The position numbers were made by a program, and so were the translations under genes. A DNA stretch of 64,000 bases from Sanguibacter suarezii NBRC 16159 (GTDB taxonomy: Bacteria; Actinomycetota; Actinomycetes; Actinomycetales; Cellulomonadaceae), in NCBI RefSeq assembly GCF_001552735.1, contig NZ_BCRT01000015.1, positions 242,984-306,983 of the forward strand, given 5' to 3'. Below are positions 37,430 to 45,484 of this stretch, in pieces. Numbering within the stretch: the first letter of the stretch is position 1; each line of letters starts with the position of its first letter. The notes beneath the pieces are model-generated. The model made no database searches, was not told the origin of the DNA, and saw only the letters and a program-made list of their open reading frames with translations.

Positions 37430-38341
37430 CTACTTCGTCTGGGCCCGCGCCACGATCGCGTCGGCGAAGCGGTCCGGGGCGCCCTGCGCCTTGTTGAGGA
37501 ACAAGGTCGGCTCGGTGAACTCGAGCTCGAGGAGGATCGGGTCGCCGTCGTCGCCGGGCACGAGGTCGATGCGCGCGTAGAGCAGCGAGGCGGCGGACTC
37601 GCCGAGGATCTCGTGAGCTGCCTGCAGGGCGCGCTCGCCCAGGGCGAGCTCGGCCTCGGTCGCCTCGATGCTGCGCATGACCTCTTCCTGGTACAGCCCC
37701 TGGGTGGGGCGGTGACCTCGGGTGAGCATGGCGTTCTTGCGCACCGCGTGGGAAAACTTCCCCTCGAAGAAGATCAGCCCGGTCTCCCCCACCACATCGA
37801 TCTGGTTGAGGTAGGGCTGGACCATGACGTGACGGCCCGAGCGCAACAGGTCACGGGCGTGCAGGATCGCCTCGCCGCGGGCCTTGGCGGTGTTCTCCTG
37901 GTACCGGGCGGTGTCCCGGGCGCCGGCGCTCACGGTGGGCTTGATGACGTAGTCGCCGTGCGCGGGCAGGCGGGTGTGGATGGCCTGGGAGGTGAGGTGA
38001 CGGTCCGGGTCCAGCCACAGGGTCCGCACGATGGGCAGACCCATCTCGCCCAGGGTCTTGAGGTAGTACTTGTCGATGTTCCAGGCCAGCACGTCGGCGT
38101 CGTTGGCGAGGCGGGGCACGGTCTTGGCCCACGCGATGTACTCGTCGCGGCGCTGGGAGTAGTCCCAGGTGGATCGGATCACCACGAGGTCAAAGCTGTC
38201 CCAGTCCACGTCTGGGTCGTCCCAGACAGCGGCAACGGCCTCGACGCCGCGGTCCGCGAGCGCGCCCAGCAGCGGGGCGTCGTCGGGATCGAGGTCAGGC
38301 AGGACGGAACAGGTCGCAAGGGCTACACGGGTGGTCGGCAC
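37430..38341 (-). CDS. ATP-grasp domain protein (RimK-like ligase)
   Basis: A 303-residue protein resembling ATP-grasp ligases that form amide or peptide bonds through an acyl-phosphate. An N-terminal domain (RVALATCSVLPDLDPDD, VVIRSTWDYSQRRDEY) precedes an ATP-binding region (DYVIKPTVSAGARDT, MVQPYLNQIDVVGETGLIFF) and metal-binding residues in LLELEFTEPTLFL. Close relatives are annotated only as hypothetical or as glutathione-synthetase-like; the substrate is unknown. The GTG start is at 38341. It is a single gene next to the tRNA-Lys island. Confidence 0.83.
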   Translation of the reverse strand: MPTTRVALATCSVLPDLDPDDAPLLGALADRGVEAVAAVWDDPDVDWDSFDLVVIRSTWDYSQRRDEYIAWAKTVPRLANDADVLAWNIDKYYLKTLGEMGLPIVRTLWLDPDRHLTSQAIHTRLPAHGDYVIKPTVSAGARDTARYQENTAKARGEAILHARDLLRSGRHVMVQPYLNQIDVVGETGLIFFEGKFSHAVRKNAMLTRGHRPTQGLYQEEVMRSIEATEAELALGERALQAAHEILGESAASLLYARIDLVPGDDGDPILLELEFTEPTLFLNKAQGAPDRFADAIVARAQTK

Positions 38342-38451
38342 CTTGACAGGATACCGACCGCGCCTGAGTTTGCGGCGACTGTCGTCGTGGGCGGGCCTGA
38401 TGTGGGGCTCCTCACATCACGTGCACTCACCCGGCGCAGCCATGAAAAGCA

Positions 38452-38487
38452 GCAAGGCCCGGAACCGTGTGAGGTTCCGGGCCTTGC
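38452..38487 (-). terminator. Original tRNA-Lys terminator, now at the left island border
   Basis: A 15-bp perfect stem (GCAAGGCCCGGAACC and its complement) with a 6-base loop. It lies 7 bases beyond the partial tRNA-Lys copy. Before the island inserted, it would have followed the tRNA-Lys gene directly. Confidence 0.7.
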
Positions 38488-38494
38488 GTTTGTA

Positions 38495-38534
38495 CGCCAT
38501 CCTGGACTCGAACCAGGAACCCGCTGATTAAGAG
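38495..38534. repeat. Attachment-site repeat, left (3' part of tRNA-Lys)
   Basis: 40 bases identical to 43839-43878. They correspond to the 3' half of tRNA-Lys(CTT): the anticodon-loop end, T arm and acceptor. Beyond base 38534 the match stops, so this is not a working tRNA. It marks the chromosomal border of the inserted element. Confidence 0.9.
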
Positions 38535-38613
38535 AGCGCTGATCGGCGTACTGTTTCAGACCGCCCGCGTCAGGATGGCGGAATTCCGCGCGTCTCACGG
38601 TCGAAGAAGACCC

Positions 38614-39207
38614 TTAGAGGCACCCCGTTCGGACCTGATCTGCATCTACGACGTACGTGCCATTGGGGTCCGCGAGCTGCGCGCTACGGAGGTGGCCGTT
38701 GCGCAGCCGTTTACGGACACCGGAGCAGGTGATCCCGAGTAGTGCTGCGGTTTGCTCGACGCTGTACCCACGGCGCATCCACGTTGGGGACGTTGCCGCG
38801 TTGGCGGGGTCGAGGGACTGCAGGATCTCGTCGCGGATCAGCTCCGGCAGGACGACGGGGAGCACAAGGCCCTGGGTTGACGCTGCAGCGGCTCTGCGCA
38901 GTGCGCGGTCCCCGGTTTGCAGCGTCAACGCCAGGAGAGCCCCGCACTCAGCGGGCACCTTGATGAGCACTTCACGTCCATCCACACTGAGATAGTCACC
39001 CGTGGGGTGTGACGCGTCCGTGAACGGCGACGGGGAGCTGAGCTGGCCGCTCAAGGCAGCACGACACGGCGCCGATGGTGTAGTCACACCGGCGAACCAG
39101 GGGATGCTGTGTCGAATCTGGGATAGACGAAAAGCGACCGCAGAGCCGTCAAGGCTCCAGGGCCAGCCCCGAGGCCAAGTGAGCACGCTGCGTCCGGTGT
39201 TCGACAC
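38614..39207 (-). CDS. Putative HTH DNA-binding protein of the island
   Basis: A reading frame of up to 197 residues. The C-terminal 55 residues look like a MerR/excisionase-type helix-turn-helix: RRGYSVEQTAALLGITCSGV, then VRKRLRNGHLRSAQ and a wing-like GTYVVDADQV. The part from about residue 75 (VDGREVLIKVPAECGALL) looks like real protein; the N-terminal stretch is doubtful. A GTG at 38985 would give a 123-residue protein, but no ribosome-binding site decides the start. It lies just inside the left att repeat, where an excision or control gene would be expected. The role is inferred only. Confidence 0.5.
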   Translation of the reverse strand: MSNTGRSVLTWPRGWPWSLDGSAVAFRLSQIRHSIPWFAGVTTPSAPCRAALSGQLSSPSPFTDASHPTGDYLSVDGREVLIKVPAECGALLALTLQTGDRALRRAAAASTQGLVLPVVLPELIRDEILQSLDPANAATSPTWMRRGYSVEQTAALLGITCSGVRKRLRNGHLRSAQLADPNGTYVVDADQVRTGCL

Positions 39208-39354
39208 AGCCGAAACTACTGGCCCTGGTCATTGACCGGTGGCGACCCAACCCGACCGCCCCGCACGCCCCGCACGCTTGGAACGCCCGCTCGTCGAGAA
39301 TTGAGGAGCGGAGGAGCGACTAGGCGCTCTCGCTGCTCCCTCTTGGGGGTGAGG

Positions 39355-40014
39355 TCAGGCGCCGCCGAACTCAGGAATCAATTGCCGACAGCGGATGGTC
39401 TCCAAGAGTTCAAACGCGATCTGCCTGACGCAAGGCAGGATCGGGTCATCCTCGACCGCTCGTTCGCCGTCGACGTCGCCAATCATCCAGCCGAGCGTCT
39501 CGCCGGCGGCCAGAGCAGCGATCCGATCTTGAGTGTGCGGATCAATGTGCGCTCCCCCTTCCTTGTTGGCGAGCGCCATTACAAGATCCTTACGAGAAAA
39601 AATCTCACCAGACCCGTCGCGGACAACCAGCATCGTCCACCATTCTTCAAAGGGCCGAGCCGCATACCCTCCTGGACGTGGTGGCCCGTCGTCAAGCATC
39701 GGCTCGTATGATGCAACGACGCGCCCTTGATCATCAACAACGGTTGACCTCATCATTAGGAACGGCATGAGGGGAAGCGGGTTCTGCATGTTAAGTGAGC
39801 CCGCAGTGTCCATGAAGAGCCACTGATTCTTGAAAGCAAGTTGTCCAAGGAGAGACCTGGACATAGAAGTATCGTGAAGCAACGTACGGATCGTGACCGC
39901 CAAGCGTTTCGCCTCGTGACGGTGACCTTGGTCGAAGGCGCTAGAAGATGAATGCAGGTAGTAGAGCTGCTCATCGAGGATCTCTAGGAGTCTGTCTCGC
40001 GTCTTGACTACCAT
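39355..40014 (-). CDS. Island-borne protein of unknown function
   Basis: A 219-residue soluble protein. The ATG at 40014 follows GGGAGTGG, so I prefer it to the longer frame. Recognisable blocks are HRHEAKRLAVTIRTLLHDTSMSRSLLGQL (helical), ARPFEEWWTMLVV and SRKDLVMALANKEGGAHIDP. I recall similar sequences as hypothetical proteins scattered on mobile elements, with no assigned function. Codon use is less G+C-rich than the surrounding chromosome, which supports recent acquisition. Confidence 0.65.
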   Translation of the reverse strand: MVVKTRDRLLEILDEQLYYLHSSSSAFDQGHRHEAKRLAVTIRTLLHDTSMSRSLLGQLAFKNQWLFMDTAGSLNMQNPLPLMPFLMMRSTVVDDQGRVVASYEPMLDDGPPRPGGYAARPFEEWWTMLVVRDGSGEIFSRKDLVMALANKEGGAHIDPHTQDRIAALAAGETLGWMIGDVDGERAVEDDPILPCVRQIAFELLETIRCRQLIPEFGGA

Positions 40015-40161
40015 TGCCACTCCCTGCGATTCCGATGGTGCCAGGCTGTCCATGGCAGCCATCTTCGCAGGCCGACCAACTGGAAGCCTACACGCGTACA
40101 ATCGCAGCAGCGGGCTCGCCGGTCGGTGCCAAAGTTCTATCCATCAACCTCCGCGGTCCAG

Positions 40162-40728
40162 TCATCTTGTCGCTCCCGGACCCAACTCAGAACCACGGGG
40201 ACTCAGCCGATTTGCCATTGAGCACACCTGGTTGAACGACATCGCAACTTCAACGAACAACTTGATCGACTCCAGGAACCACTCGAAGCTCAACCTCTCG
40301 GTAGCATCGGCTCGATTCGCTGCTTCGACTATGGCGTCATCAGAGCGCGTCCTGCGCACCGGCCGGTGCCGGAAGTAGTCGCCGCTCCGCTGTGCCGGCC
40401 ACGCACTGTGGACGACGGCATGCCTGCGCTCCAACGCGCCGATCGCACTATTGAAGTACTTGATAACCTCCGCTACATCGTCGAGTTCACCGCTGCTGTC
40501 CCCAGTGACCCCGAGCGCCGCCAAGTGGTCGCGGTCCTCCTTCGCCAGCGATCCGGCGGGCCGGTTGCGGTGCCAATCCTGCCCCTCTCCATGCAGCACC
40601 TGGTGCACGTGAAGCAGGTTCTGCTCAACGAGCGCCGCAAGGCATGCGATCCGGCCCACAGCTCCATAGAACCGCTCCTCATGGTTGCCAAGGATCGTTT
40701 CTGGGATACCGAAGGCGTCTGCATTCAT
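40162..40728 (-). CDS. Unknown island protein with a HEPN-like R-x4-H motif
   Basis: A 188-residue, largely helical protein. The central helix reads GALERRHAVVHSAWP and contains R102-x4-H107, the spacing seen in HEPN-domain RNases. An N-terminal helix FYGAVGRIACLAALVEQNLLHVHQVL and a C-terminal helix FLESIKLFVEVAMSFNQV could complete a four-helix bundle. A HEPN assignment from one motif is tentative; it may be only a structural similarity. The start is ATG at 40728. It is on the same strand as the upstream unknown (39355) but 147 bases away. Moderately low G+C. Confidence 0.6.
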   Translation of the reverse strand: MNADAFGIPETILGNHEERFYGAVGRIACLAALVEQNLLHVHQVLHGEGQDWHRNRPAGSLAKEDRDHLAALGVTGDSSGELDDVAEVIKYFNSAIGALERRHAVVHSAWPAQRSGDYFRHRPVRRTRSDDAIVEAANRADATERLSFEWFLESIKLFVEVAMSFNQVCSMANRLSPRGSELGPGATR

Positions 40729-40943
40729 GGTCCAGATACTGCCCCAGGCGTGACGGATCCGTCACGTCAACCGGTTGGGTCATGCGCGAGGCGCCAACAT
40801 CAGCGCAGGCTGCCAGGGCGAGTACGGATGGCATGGCCGGAGCCACTGAGCACCTCGAGCGGGCTGGGGCGGTGGGTCCAATCGGCGTCCGGCACCTTCG
40901 GCCCATCACGTCAGCACGCCGTGGTCCGTGCCATCATCAGCGC

Positions 40944-41477
40944 ATGACGCTCACCTGGTTGCAAACTCTAGTCATCACCACGGTCCCTGCTGCGGTCACG
41001 GCTATTGCCTTGATGGTGCAGAGTCACCTCACGTCGCGAAGTGAGGACCGGCGCATCGCGGCTGCGCGAGGCCACGAGCAGGCGCACGCGCGAGCCGTGC
41101 TGGTGCGCGCACTTCACGAGGACGCGCTTCGTCATCTCAACCTGCTCGTGCACGACTGGGGTACCCGGGTCCGTGATCTCACGATCGCGGACCGAAGCGG
41201 CAGCTCGGCCCCTTTGATTTCCATGGATGACCCTCGCCGACGCGTGGCCGAGACCTATGACCTGAGCGCTCGACTGGGGCTCGCCGCCTCGGAGGAGTCG
41301 TTCGCCGCATTCAAGGCAGCCGTCAACACAATTGGTGAACACCACGCTTCTCTGCTCCAGACGGCATATCTGAGTGGCACAGAGTCACGGGAGGCGCATT
41401 GCCACATGGATGAGGCGCTGGAGCTCAGAGACGCATACAGAGTCGCTGCCCGCAAGGACTGCCTGTTCGGCACATAG
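40944..41477 (+). CDS. Membrane-anchored unknown protein
   Basis: A 177-residue protein. One N-terminal hydrophobic helix (about residues 4-24, LQTLVITTVPAAVTAIALMV) is followed by a charged helical cytoplasmic part (SRSEDRRIAAARGHEQAHARAV and later helices). Single-span anchors of this kind are common in phage- or island-encoded proteins. No conserved catalytic motif is seen and no family is recognised. The ATG start is at 40944, with no strong ribosome-binding site. Confidence 0.58.
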   Translation: MTLTWLQTLVITTVPAAVTAIALMVQSHLTSRSEDRRIAAARGHEQAHARAVLVRALHEDALRHLNLLVHDWGTRVRDLTIADRSGSSAPLISMDDPRRRVAETYDLSARLGLAASEESFAAFKAAVNTIGEHHASLLQTAYLSGTESREAHCHMDEALELRDAYRVAARKDCLFGT

Positions 41478-41579
41478 ACCCGAGGGGCGCGCAAGCGCTG
41501 GTCGAGAACCGTACGTGCCGCGACTCCCGTGGGGTGTTGCTGTCTGCTGTCAGCAGGGGCGATGCGCTCAAGATGAGAG

Positions 41580-42635
41580 GTGGATGGACCGATGGTCAGA
41601 GCATCTCTCGATTGGGGCAGCATGCGAGCACGTGCAAGTGACACGGTCGTTTTCGAGTTGTGGGGCCAACGCGGCTGGCAGCGGGTCGACGTCGCCGGTA
41701 CCGGCTACCACCTCGTCGACATCGCAAGGTTCCTGCCCAAGCCGATCCCGGACACCGGTGCCGACGTCGCAGTGTCTGTCCAGCTCATTCCCGACCCGGA
41801 GAACCGCCACGACAGGAACGCCGTCAAGGTGATGGCCGGCAACGCGCTGCTGGGCCACCTCCCGGCCGAGCTGGCGGCCGCATACCAGCCGCGCATCGTC
41901 GCACTGCTGAAGGGCGGCTACGCACCGCAGTGCGGCGCACGGATTCGCGCATGGCCCGAGGGCAACTGGATGATCGACCACCGAGGCGATAGTCAGCGGG
42001 TGGCCACGGACAGGTTCCAGGCGTCCATCGGCCTCGACCTGGCGGAACCGCACATGCTGTTCCCGCTCAACCCACCGCCGACGCCAGCCCATGTCGTGCT
42101 GCCGATCGGCCGGTCTGTCCAGGTGAACGGCACAGACGCCCACATGGCGACGCTCCGGCCATGGACACGGCCGGAGGGCGAAGGGTGGGTGCACGTCACG
42201 CTGCATGCCATCACCTTGCAGTTGGCTCGGTCGACTCGGCGGGTCGTAGAGGTTCGTCTCGACGGCGATCGGGTCGGGCAGCTGACGCCCAAGATGAGCG
42301 GGGAGTTCATCCCGGCAGTCGAAGCCCTCGAGTCGGTGGGACTTGGAACGGCGGTCCGGGCCGTACTGAAGGGCAACGCGTTGAAGGCGGACGTGAACCT
42401 GTTCGCGGTGCGGTCGGGCGAACTGTCGCAGGAGTGGCTTGCTGAGGCACTGTCCTCGCGGTCACCTGCGGCCAGCACGCCAAGCCAGAGCCCGGAGCTT
42501 GTCGACGTGCTCTCGGCGCTTCCCTCGGAGCCGTCTGCCCCGCCGGCCGGGTGGTACTTGGATCCGTTCGACGGTTCAGTGCTGCGGTGGTGGGACGGTG
42601 CGCATTGGACGGATGGCACCCATCCGAACGGGTGA
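41580..42635 (+). CDS. HIRAN-domain protein with C-terminal DUF2510
   Basis: Up to 351 residues. The N-terminal part has a HIRAN-like pattern (VDVAGTGYHLVDI, PDPENRHDRNAVKVMAGNALLGHLP), a fold that binds DNA ends in helicase-linked proteins. A second similar stretch (VEVRLDGDRVGQLTPKMSGEFIPAV) may be a repeat or a related domain. The C-terminal 30 residues, PPAGWYLDPFDGSVLRWWDG then AHWTDGTHP, are a DUF2510 tryptophan-rich module. Start codons at 41580 (GTG), 41592 (ATG, after GAGAGG) and 41622 (ATG) are possible. It has no helicase or nuclease domain, so a partner would be needed for an enzymatic role. Confidence 0.75.
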   Translation: MDGPMVRASLDWGSMRARASDTVVFELWGQRGWQRVDVAGTGYHLVDIARFLPKPIPDTGADVAVSVQLIPDPENRHDRNAVKVMAGNALLGHLPAELAAAYQPRIVALLKGGYAPQCGARIRAWPEGNWMIDHRGDSQRVATDRFQASIGLDLAEPHMLFPLNPPPTPAHVVLPIGRSVQVNGTDAHMATLRPWTRPEGEGWVHVTLHAITLQLARSTRRVVEVRLDGDRVGQLTPKMSGEFIPAVEALESVGLGTAVRAVLKGNALKADVNLFAVRSGELSQEWLAEALSSRSPAASTPSQSPELVDVLSALPSEPSAPPAGWYLDPFDGSVLRWWDGAHWTDGTHPNG

Positions 42636-42852
42636 GTGCACCCGGTCCCCCTAAGTCGCGTTCGCCGTCTGATTCGGTATCAGCACTCCCGCCTCTGACC
42701 TGCAGAGATACATCCTGTTCTCACGACGTTGTCACAGCATCAGAACGCACGAAAGGCACCCCTCGCCGAAGCAGGAGCGCCCTTCACGTCACCCGGGAGA
42801 GAGGCACCAAATCCGCCGCAAGCGCCCTGGCACGCACAACGTACGGACAGCC

Positions 42853-43416
42853 CTACGACCCGGTTGAACCGCCGGCCTCGATCGCGAGCACGGCCCGCAG
42901 CGGTGACCGATCCCCCTCCCCTACCCTCCGGAGCGCCTCACCCAGATCAGCCCGCACAGCGGCATCCGAGACGGTCAGGCCATGAGCTTCGAGCACCAGG
43001 CGCACGACGTCGCCCAGCTGCACCTGCTGCTCCTCCAGCCGCAGACGACGCTCATCAAGCCCAGCGTCCTGGACCATCTTCTGCATCTTCCCGGACTCCG
43101 TCGCCGCAGCCCGGATCTCCCGCAGCATGGCTACCGGTTCCACGGCACGACCTGTCGACGCCACCCCCTCAAGAGCCCGCAGTACAGAGTCCAGCGTCGT
43201 CGCCGCACCCATCAGCGCCTCCGCCGGCGAACGCTCCACCACGTCCCCATACGCCGCCGCCTGAGCCCGCAGCTTCCGAGCCTCCTGGTTCGCCTTCACA
43301 TGTCGATTCCGACCATGCACCGGGCACACTCCCCCACCCACGACGACTCGCTTGCACTGCTCGCCCGTGCTCTTCGCCTTCGCCGTGCGCCGAGTGCCCA
43401 TCACGGGAGGTTCCAT
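42853..43416 (-). CDS. Phage terminase-small-subunit-like protein
   Basis: A 187-residue protein with an N-terminal Cys/His cluster (TAKAKSTGEQCKRVVVGGGV then CPVHGRNRHVKANQEARKL). This arrangement is seen in actinophage small-terminase or packaging-associated proteins. The middle and C-terminal parts are helical. The ATG start at 43416 follows GGAAGGGG. No large terminase or capsid gene is present, so it is a relic or a satellite gene. It is transcribed away from the integrase remnant. Confidence 0.5.
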   Translation of the reverse strand: MEPPVMGTRRTAKAKSTGEQCKRVVVGGGVCPVHGRNRHVKANQEARKLRAQAAAYGDVVERSPAEALMGAATTLDSVLRALEGVASTGRAVEPVAMLREIRAAATESGKMQKMVQDAGLDERRLRLEEQQVQLGDVVRLVLEAHGLTVSDAAVRADLGEALRRVGEGDRSPLRAVLAIEAGGSTGS

Positions 43417-43462
43417 GAGGTCACCCCTTCCATGAGGTCAGCCCCGAGGCGCCAAGGTCGGG

Positions 43463-43819
43463 ATGGAATGGCGGAGGCCTTTGGTGTCATGGTGCCTGCT
43501 GGGCGAGGCGCGCTTCCCGGACGACGCCCATCTGCCCGACGCGGACCGGCGCCGACTGCGGAAGATCCGCCTACATGATCTACATCACGGTGCAGCGTCC
43601 ATGGCCCTCATGGCGGGTTTCGACATCGCCACAGTGAGCAAGAAGCTCGGGCACTCGAGCATCAGCATCACGGCGGACACCTACACGCACCTGATTGGTG
43701 GTGTGGGGCGCAAGATGGCCGACGCTGCGGAGCTGTTGATGCCTCCCAGGAACAACGGTGACAACACTGTGACAACAACCACTCCGAAACGACGAAGCGG
43801 CCCTACCCCTGAGGGGTAG
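43463..43819 (+). pseudogene. Tyrosine recombinase (integrase) C-terminal remnant
   Basis: Only the last part of a phage-type integrase remains. IRLHDLHHGAAS corresponds to the HxxR box, but the essential Arg is His (H38-D-L-H41). LGHSSISITADTYTHL keeps the third-box His and the nucleophilic Tyr (Y74). The N-terminal and first-Arg regions are missing, and the first 30 codons do not resemble integrases. With the catalytic Arg lost, it should not be active. It lies at the island edge beside tRNA-Lys, as expected for the original integrase. Confidence 0.85.
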
Positions 43820-43826
43820 AGCCGCT
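43796..43826. terminator. Hairpin at the right island border
   Basis: AGCGGC...GCCGCT outer stem with CTACCCCT/AGGGGTAG inside and a one-base mismatch, located at the end of the integrase remnant and before tRNA-Lys. It could end tRNA-Lys transcription after the insertion, replacing the displaced original terminator. Confidence 0.6.
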
Positions 43827-43836
43827 GGTCGTATGG

Positions 43837-43909
<73 letters not shown>

Positions 43910-44036
43910 GCGGTGGAAACACTAACAGGCTCTGACCGCTGCAGGCAATCTGGCTTGTTACCCCGTCGAGAACGTTGGGATATCAACGATAATCGCTGAT
44001 GTCTCGCGGCTTTTCCCCTCGACTTCGGTGATAACT

Positions 44037-44258
44037 CTACCCCACGTCCAGAGCCTCGGACGCCATGATCTGGTCGGAGTCAGGACCGTCGGGGTTGGCC
44101 AGGTCGGCGATGAGGGCCAGCGGGACCCGGTCCTCGACGAGGCGGGCCAGGAGTGCGCTCACGTCTCCCAGGGCGAGGTCGGGCAGGACGGCGTCGAGCT
44201 GCGTCCCCCGCGACTCACAGAGTCCCCAACCAACCTCGTGCGACGTCACGCTCGTCAT
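44037..44258 (-). CDS. Small conserved-looking protein of unknown function
   Basis: A 73-residue acidic soluble protein (MTSVTSHEVGWGLCESRGTQ, then LPDLALGDVSALLARLVEDR and PLALIADLANPDGPDSDQ). The ATG start at 44258 follows GGGGGAG. The composition and codon use fit the chromosome. No family is recognised. It lies just right of tRNA-Lys, outside the island. Confidence 0.5.
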   Translation of the reverse strand: MTSVTSHEVGWGLCESRGTQLDAVLPDLALGDVSALLARLVEDRVPLALIADLANPDGPDSDQIMASEALDVG

Positions 44259-44437
44259 GATGCCTCCCCCTACTCGTTGCCCACCACACTACGAAAGCCG
44301 CTCAGGCGCACAGCCACAATGGTGAGAACTGCCCATCGGTCGTCTGCACGCGCCAGACCAGCATGCGGGGACGAGGAGGGCGCCGCGCGGTCAGCGCGCT
44401 GCATTCACCTCACCCTCACCCCGACCTCACCTGAGAC

Positions 44438-44785
44438 CTACAGGTAGAGGCCCGGCGTCCCGCCGCTCTCGGCGACCTGGGAGACCGCGTGCACGTCCTT
44501 CTCACGCAGCAGCACGTACTGCGCGCCGCTGATCTCCACCTCGGCCTTGTCCTCGGGGTCGAAGAGGATCCTGTCCCCCACGTTGACCTGCCGCACGTTC
44601 TCGCCGGCGGCGGCCACCCGGGCCCAGCCGAGGCGCTTGGGGCCCACCGCCGTAGCCGGGATGACCAGGCCCGCTGAGGACTGCCGCTCGGCCGAGTCCA
44701 CCTCGGGCAGGACCAGCAGGCGGTCGTGCAGCATCGTGACGGGCAGGGCAGGCAGCGGCGCGGATTGAGGACTCACCCTGTCCAC
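44438..44785 (-). CDS. GroES-like co-chaperonin family protein
   Basis: A 115-residue protein with a Cpn10-like beta-barrel pattern: MLHDRLLVLPEVDSAERQSS, AGLVIPATAV, then NVRQVNVGDRILFDPEDKAEV and EYVLL-like GAQYVLLREKDVHAV. It differs from the main GroES in its longer N- and C-termini, and no groEL is adjacent, so it is probably an accessory paralogue. Start GTG at 44785 or 44776. It is divergent from the Bcp peroxiredoxin gene. Confidence 0.85.
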   Translation of the reverse strand: MDRVSPQSAPLPALPVTMLHDRLLVLPEVDSAERQSSAGLVIPATAVGPKRLGWARVAAAGENVRQVNVGDRILFDPEDKAEVEISGAQYVLLREKDVHAVSQVAESGGTPGLYL

Positions 44786-44856
44786 GCTACCCGGCGTACG
44801 CTGGCGCCAGACGATCCGGTGCCCTGGCGCCGGTCCACCGACCCGTGAGGAGCACG

Positions 44857-45333
44857 ATGTCCGTCCGCCTGTCCCCCGGTGACCCCGCCCCCGACTTCTC
44901 CCTCGCCACGGCCGACGGCGGCTCCGTCTGCCTGGCAGACCTGCGCGGGCAGCGCACGATCGTCTACTTCTACCCGGCAGCGAGCACGCCGGGCTGCACC
45001 AAGGAGGCGTGCGACTTCCGCGACAGCCTCGCCTCGCTGCAGGGCGCGGGCTACGCCGTCGTCGGGATCTCCCCGGACCCGGTCGCCAAGATCGCGCGGT
45101 TCGTCGAGGCCGAGGCTCTCACCTTCCCCCTCGCCTCCGACCCGGACAAGGCTGTGGCCACGGCCTACGGTGCCTACGGGGAGAAGAAGCTCTACGGCAA
45201 GGTCGTCACGGGCATCATCCGATCGACCTTCGTCATCGACGCCGAGGGCCTCATCGAGGTGGCGCAGTACAACGTCCGGGCCACCGGTCACGTCGCCAAG
45301 CTCCGCCGCGACCTGGGCATCGACGCGGCCTGA
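44857..45333 (+). CDS. bcp: Thioredoxin-dependent peroxiredoxin (Bcp/PrxQ family)
   Basis: A 158-residue peroxidase that reduces hydroperoxides using thioredoxin. The motif PAASTPGCTKEACDFRDS has the peroxidatic Cys (C47) and, five residues later, the resolving Cys (C52) of the PrxQ type. The fold motif APDFSLATADG and the conserved ISPDPVAKIARF are present. The ATG start at 44857 follows GTGAGGAG. Thioredoxin is encoded 1.4 kb away at 46341-46718. tRNA-Leu follows after 23 bases. Confidence 0.95.
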   Translation: MSVRLSPGDPAPDFSLATADGGSVCLADLRGQRTIVYFYPAASTPGCTKEACDFRDSLASLQGAGYAVVGISPDPVAKIARFVEAEALTFPLASDPDKAVATAYGAYGEKKLYGKVVTGIIRSTFVIDAEGLIEVAQYNVRATGHVAKLRRDLGIDAA

Positions 45334-45356
45334 GAGACCGTTAGACTCTCCCCCGA

Positions 45357-45438
45357 GCGCGAGTGGCGTAATTGGCAGCCGCGCCAGGTTTAGGTCCTGG
45401 TGTCTTCGGACGTGGGGGTTCGAGTCCCCCCTCGCGCA
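45357..45438 (+). tRNA. tRNA-Leu (anticodon TAG)
   Basis: An 82-base class II cloverleaf with acceptor GCGCGAG/CTCGCGC, anticodon stem CCAGG/CCTGG with loop TTTAGGT, a variable arm TGTCTTCGGACG and T arm GGTTCGAGTCC. The discriminator is A. Confidence 0.96.
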
Positions 45439-45484
45439 CAGCTCATCTCTCGTGACAGGACACCATCTCGTGCACAACTCTCCC

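Noticed and set aside
38495..38534. A second working tRNA-Lys gene
   Set aside because: Only the 3' 40 bases match; the D arm and 5' acceptor are absent, so it is an attachment-site copy.
42551..42985. A plus-strand gene between the HIRAN gene and the terminase-like gene
   Set aside because: The translation is Ser/Arg/Pro-rich without a family and overlaps the minus-strand terminase-like gene; no ribosome-binding site is visible.
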